Source: Oscillospiraceae bacterium (GTDB lineage Bacteria > Bacillota > Clostridia > Oscillospirales > Acutalibacteraceae). From it: a DNA stretch of 64,000 nt. Below are positions 60,285 through 64,000 of this stretch, piece after piece. The position numbers and the translations under genes were made by a program. The stretch covers positions 38,612-102,611 of the forward strand of contig SVPY01000006.1 of NCBI GenBank assembly GCA_015065615.1. The letters run 5' to 3'. Each line of letters begins with the position of its first letter. The first letter of the stretch is position 1. The notes under the pieces were generated by a model. That model was not told the origin of the DNA, did no database searches, and saw only the letters and a list, made by a program, of their open reading frames with translations.

Positions 60285-61031
60285 TTATCGAAAAGTATGT
60301 TGTTTAAACTTTTTTGTTACTGTGTTTGTTACTGATTTAAACACGGTATAAAAATATTTCGTATCGTTAAAGCCGCAAAGGTTAGCAATTTCTTCGTGGG
60401 TGTATGCATCGCAAGAGAGCAAAAATTTTGCTCTTTCTATTTTTAGTTTATTTATATATTGCACGGGAGTTACAGAAAACTGCTTTTTAAAAATACGGTT
60501 AAAATAAGAACGGCTTATGTTACTTTTGCTGCAAGCTGAATCAAGAGAAAAATCGATATCGCAAAAATGTTCATTTATATACTGAAGCGCAGGGGCAAGA
60601 ATATTTTTACTGTTATCAGGCAACATAATTGAGGTTTTGGCAATTAGCTCATAGAGCATAGCGGTGCAAATATATTTATAATTTTCGGGTTTTTGCTTCC
60701 ATATTGTTGCTATTTTTTCAAAAAATTCTATTGTTTCTTGCGGGTTAGCGGTAACAAGGTGCTGCATTTTATTATATTTATTGCCAATAATATCCAGGTG
60801 AATGTAAACTATACGTTCACCTTTTGTTTTTTGTGAGTAGTATTCGCCCTTGGGGCAATAAAGAATATCACCTGCCATAACGTTTAAAGCGCCAAGCCTT
60901 GTATTATATATCGCACTTCCTGTAAGCCTGCAACTTAAAACGTAGCATTCTTTGTTTTTAGTTTCCATACTTATTGCTTTTCGGTCCATAAGGCCAATAT
61001 CCACTATATTAAAAGCCAAAAAATCAGACAT
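60285..61031 (-). CDS. AraC-family transcriptional regulator
   Basis: SRSYFNRIFKKQFSVTPVQYINKLKIERAKFLLSCDAYTHEEIANLCGFNDTKYFYTVFK. Confidence 0.93.
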   Translation of the reverse strand: MSDFLAFNIVDIGLMDRKAISMETKNKECYVLSCRLTGSAIYNTRLGALNVMAGDILYCPKGEYYSQKTKGERIVYIHLDIIGNKYNKMQHLVTANPQETIEFFEKIATIWKQKPENYKYICTAMLYELIAKTSIMLPDNSKNILAPALQYINEHFCDIDFSLDSACSKSNISRSYFNRIFKKQFSVTPVQYINKLKIERAKFLLSCDAYTHEEIANLCGFNDTKYFYTVFKSVTNTVTKKFKQHTFR

Positions 61032-61169
61032 ATTTCCACTTCCTTTAAAGCTATGATATCACACAAAACCTGAGGGTTCAAGTATCATATTTTAAACTTT
61101 TTGTGTTTTATTTTCGGTTGAATTGAGCTTAAGTATTCTATAATATTAAAGAAAAGGAGGGATAAATTT

Positions 61170-62126
61170 ATGTTACTTACAGATATTTTACCCGGCAAAA
61201 GAGACCTCACCTGGGATTACGCAAAACAATGCGGCGTTAATCACGCAGTTTTAAGGCTGCCCGAAACAGATGGGTTTGACGTAACAAACTTTTCGCATTG
61301 GCAAACAATATACAAAAACTTAAATGATTTAGAAATAAAGCCCGTTGTAATTGAGCCTATGCCCAATTACCTTCACAATCATATAAAAACAGGCGATAGT
61401 AAACGCGACTGGGCTATAGAACAGGTTATAAAAATGCTCCCGATTATGGATAGCTTAGATATACGAACCATCTGCTTTAACTGGATGGCGCATATCGGGT
61501 GGCTGCGCACAAGCGAATCAATAATTGAGCGTGGCGGCTCGTTGGTAACAGGATTTGATATAAATGACTTTAAACCAACGGATAAATCTATAACCGCAAA
61601 TGAACTGTGGGAAAACTACGAATACTTTATAAAAGCGGTAATTCCCTATGCTGAAAAATACAATATAAACCTTGCGCTTCACCCCGATGACCCGCCGCTT
61701 GAAAAATTAGGCGATGTCAGCCGTATTATGATATCACTTAATAATATAGAAAAGGCAATTAGCGGCATTGTAGAATCAAAAAATCTTGGTGTTACAATGT
61801 GCCAGGCAACTTATTATATGATGGGTGAAAATTTATACCACGCTATAGAAAAGCTTAAAGATAAAATATTCTTTATTCATTTCAGAAATGCAGTAGGAAA
61901 TAAATTAAGCTTCAGAGAAACCTTTCACGATAACGGTGAGCTTGATATGGCAAATCTTATCCGTTTTTATAATAAGCTTGGTATAAACGTACCAATACGT
62001 GTAGACCACGTGCCGCTTTTTGCAGGTGAAACTCAGGGCGTTGCAGGCTACAGTGCACTTGGCAGACTTTATGCAATTGGTTATCTTAAAGGAATATTAG
62101 AAGCAGTAGAAAAGGAAGGTAAATAA
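61170..62126 (+). CDS. Mannonate dehydratase (UxuA)-like TIM-barrel enzyme
   Basis: LALHPDDPP; FFIHFRN; FHDNGELDM; RVDHVP motifs as in UxuA. Confidence 0.8.
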   Translation: MLLTDILPGKRDLTWDYAKQCGVNHAVLRLPETDGFDVTNFSHWQTIYKNLNDLEIKPVVIEPMPNYLHNHIKTGDSKRDWAIEQVIKMLPIMDSLDIRTICFNWMAHIGWLRTSESIIERGGSLVTGFDINDFKPTDKSITANELWENYEYFIKAVIPYAEKYNINLALHPDDPPLEKLGDVSRIMISLNNIEKAISGIVESKNLGVTMCQATYYMMGENLYHAIEKLKDKIFFIHFRNAVGNKLSFRETFHDNGELDMANLIRFYNKLGINVPIRVDHVPLFAGETQGVAGYSALGRLYAIGYLKGILEAVEKEGK

Positions 62127-62128
62127 CA

Positions 62129-63043
62129 ATGAATTTTAACGATAGAGAAAAAATAATTAAGCTTACACCATTATGGAAAGGTGAGCGCCTACCGGACGGC
62201 AGACCTAAGGTAGCGGATAAATATCTTGATGCACTTTACGGTATGACCTTAGAAGAAGTATGGAAGCCTATTTTTGTGCTTGGCTACGAAAATCAGTTTG
62301 TTGGCGGCGGCGAAAACCCCCTTCACGCTTTGCACGATGACGGCCGCAAATTGGTTGGCCGTGCCGTTACTTGTACTTATTGCCCCACACGCCCCGACCT
62401 TCACAGCGTTCAATTTAACAGAGGCGCCGAGGATGGACTTAAGGGTAATTATAACCAGTGGGTTATAGACCGTCTCTATGAGCGCGACGTTGTTGTTTGC
62501 GATATGTACGATAAAATTTATAAAGGCACTTTCGTTGGCGGAAATCTTACTACTGCAATTCAAAAGCGTACCAAAAACGGCGGCGCAGTTATTTGGGGCG
62601 GCGTACGTGACGTTGAGCAGATGAAAAAGGTACCCGACGTTCAGGTTTATTACAGAGGTATTGACCCCACACCCATCCGCGATTTTGTTATGAAGGATTG
62701 GAACGATATTACAAACTTTGGCGGTGCAGTGTGCCTTCCCGGCGACATTGTATTCGGTGCAGGCGGCGGAGTTTTATTTATTCCTTCACACCTTGTTGCA
62801 GAAGTTGTTGAGGGTGCGGCAAAAACACACGTTAAAGATGATTTTGGTTTCGAAATGATTTGCCAGGGCAAGTTCACAACCGCACAGATTGATAAAAACA
62901 CTTGGACTGAAGATATGCTTGATATGCTTCTTGATTGGATAAAGAACGACCCCAGAGGCGAAGAATACCGCGACCTTGATTGGTCAAAAGAATATGACCT
63001 TGCAAGAAACGGTGACCCCAGCGATACACAAACCGCATTATAA
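62129..63043 (+). CDS. RraA/HMG-aldolase-family protein
   Basis: VIWGGVRDVEQMKKVPDVQVYYRG; CLPGDIVFGAGGGVLFIP. Confidence 0.82.
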   Translation: MNFNDREKIIKLTPLWKGERLPDGRPKVADKYLDALYGMTLEEVWKPIFVLGYENQFVGGGENPLHALHDDGRKLVGRAVTCTYCPTRPDLHSVQFNRGAEDGLKGNYNQWVIDRLYERDVVVCDMYDKIYKGTFVGGNLTTAIQKRTKNGGAVIWGGVRDVEQMKKVPDVQVYYRGIDPTPIRDFVMKDWNDITNFGGAVCLPGDIVFGAGGGVLFIPSHLVAEVVEGAAKTHVKDDFGFEMICQGKFTTAQIDKNTWTEDMLDMLLDWIKNDPRGEEYRDLDWSKEYDLARNGDPSDTQTAL

Positions 63044-63086
63044 TGCAATAAATCTATATTATATTCGTAGTTACGAAAGAGGAATT

Positions 63087-63821
63087 ATGAAAACAGCACT
63101 TATAACAGGCTCTTCACGTGGCATAGGTAAAGCAATTGCCCTGCGCCTTGCAAAAGAAGGCTACAAAATTATTGTTCACGGGGCAAACGAAAGCCCTAAA
63201 CTAAAAGAAACTGCCGATATAATAACAAATAGCGGCGGCGTTTGTGAAACAATAATTTCAGATTTAACAGACCTTTCAAAAACAAAAGAGCTTTGCGAAA
63301 AAATAAAAGATAAAAATATTGACGTACTTGTGCTCAATGCGTCAATTCAGTATCGCACCCCCTGGCAGAATATTACACCCGAAGAATGTATGGAGCAAAT
63401 TAACTGCAATTTCATATCGGGAATGATGCTTATTCAGGCAGCAAGCGATAATATGATTAAAAACAAATGGGGCAGAATTATCACAATAGGCTCAGTTCAG
63501 GAGGCAAAACCGCACCCTGATATGCTTGTGTATTCAGCCACAAAAGCAGCACAGACCAATATGATGACTTCACTGTCACTCCAACTTGCAAAGAACGGAA
63601 TTACCGTTAATAATGTAGCTCCCGGTGTTATTTATACCGACAGAAACTCCGAAGTTCTTTCAAACCTCGATTACGCGAAAAAAGTTACCGATAGTATCCC
63701 TGTTGGATTTCTCGGCGAACCTGAAGATTGCGCAGGCATAGTATCACTTCTTTGCTCCGGTGAAGGCAGATACATAACAGGCCAGAATATTTTTGTTGAT
63801 GGCGGAAAAAGCATACAATAA
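63087..63821 (+). CDS. SDR-family oxidoreductase
   Basis: ALITGSSRGIGKAIALRLA; YSATKAAQTNM; start reset to MKTALITG. Confidence 0.93.
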   Translation: MKTALITGSSRGIGKAIALRLAKEGYKIIVHGANESPKLKETADIITNSGGVCETIISDLTDLSKTKELCEKIKDKNIDVLVLNASIQYRTPWQNITPEECMEQINCNFISGMMLIQAASDNMIKNKWGRIITIGSVQEAKPHPDMLVYSATKAAQTNMMTSLSLQLAKNGITVNNVAPGVIYTDRNSEVLSNLDYAKKVTDSIPVGFLGEPEDCAGIVSLLCSGEGRYITGQNIFVDGGKSIQ

Positions 63822-63827
63822 ATAAAA

Positions 63828-63862
63828 AAACGGGTGTGCAGTAAATTTGCACATCCGTTTAT
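63828..63862 (+). terminator. Terminator after SDR gene
   Basis: AAACGGGTGTGCAGTAAATTTGCACATCCGTTT. Confidence 0.8.
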
Positions 63863-64000
63863 GTTTTTCTTATATAAATCTGTAATTTTCAGATGAATTG
63901 GAATTGGTAATATTTAAGCGAGGGTTTAACAGCCTTCGCTTTTCCTATATGATGAAAGGGACCGGTCTGACGGAATTTGGAATTGGGACACCACGCCCGC

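Noticed and set aside
60302-60310. TGTTTAAAC near the end of the AraC gene, like the oriC 9-mers
   Set aside because: Inside coding sequence, isolated, and the motif is AT-rich enough to occur by chance.
63900-64000. Possible dispersed repeat or gene start at the right window edge (gggaccggtctgacggaatttggaattgggacaccacgcccgc)
   Set aside because: Truncated by the window edge; cannot be evaluated.

Overview
This window is the replication-origin region of a low-GC Clostridia-like Firmicute chromosome. Species-level assignment is not possible from sequence reading alone. The left part holds the full S10-spc-alpha ribosomal protein operon on the minus strand (rpsJ to rplQ, including secY, adk, map, infA and rpoA), with a promoter and a leader of roughly 470 nt. 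Next come parB/parA with a perfect parS site, then three sugar-hydrolase-like genes, a noc-like parB paralog with a second perfect parS, and a few orphan genes. These are followed by gyrA, gyrB, remB-like, recF, an S4-domain gene, dnaN and dnaA. To the right of dnaA on the plus strand lie rpmH, rnpA, yidD, yidC, jag, mnmE, mnmG and rsmG. Beyond these are a GH106-like hydrolase, guaB, pcp, a GlpA/GlpB-like/DUF1667 redox cassette, a sialidase-like gene, and an AraC-linked UxuA-like/RraA-like/SDR cluster. The most interesting signals are: (1) a dnaN-dnaA intergenic region with a DnaA-trio-like tract (TAGAAGTAGTAGTAG + GGGGC) next to a cluster of non-canonical TGTTTAAAA 9-mers in place of recognisable TTATNCACA boxes; (2) intergenic hairpin repeats with a shared GTAGGGG-type head and/or TTTA(C) loop but differing, compensatorily paired arms; (3) a covarying hairpin with a GAGG loop just upstream of both dnaN and the glpA-like gene; (4) the structured S10 leader. 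No CRISPR array, rRNA, tRNA, prophage or recognisable transposase was seen.
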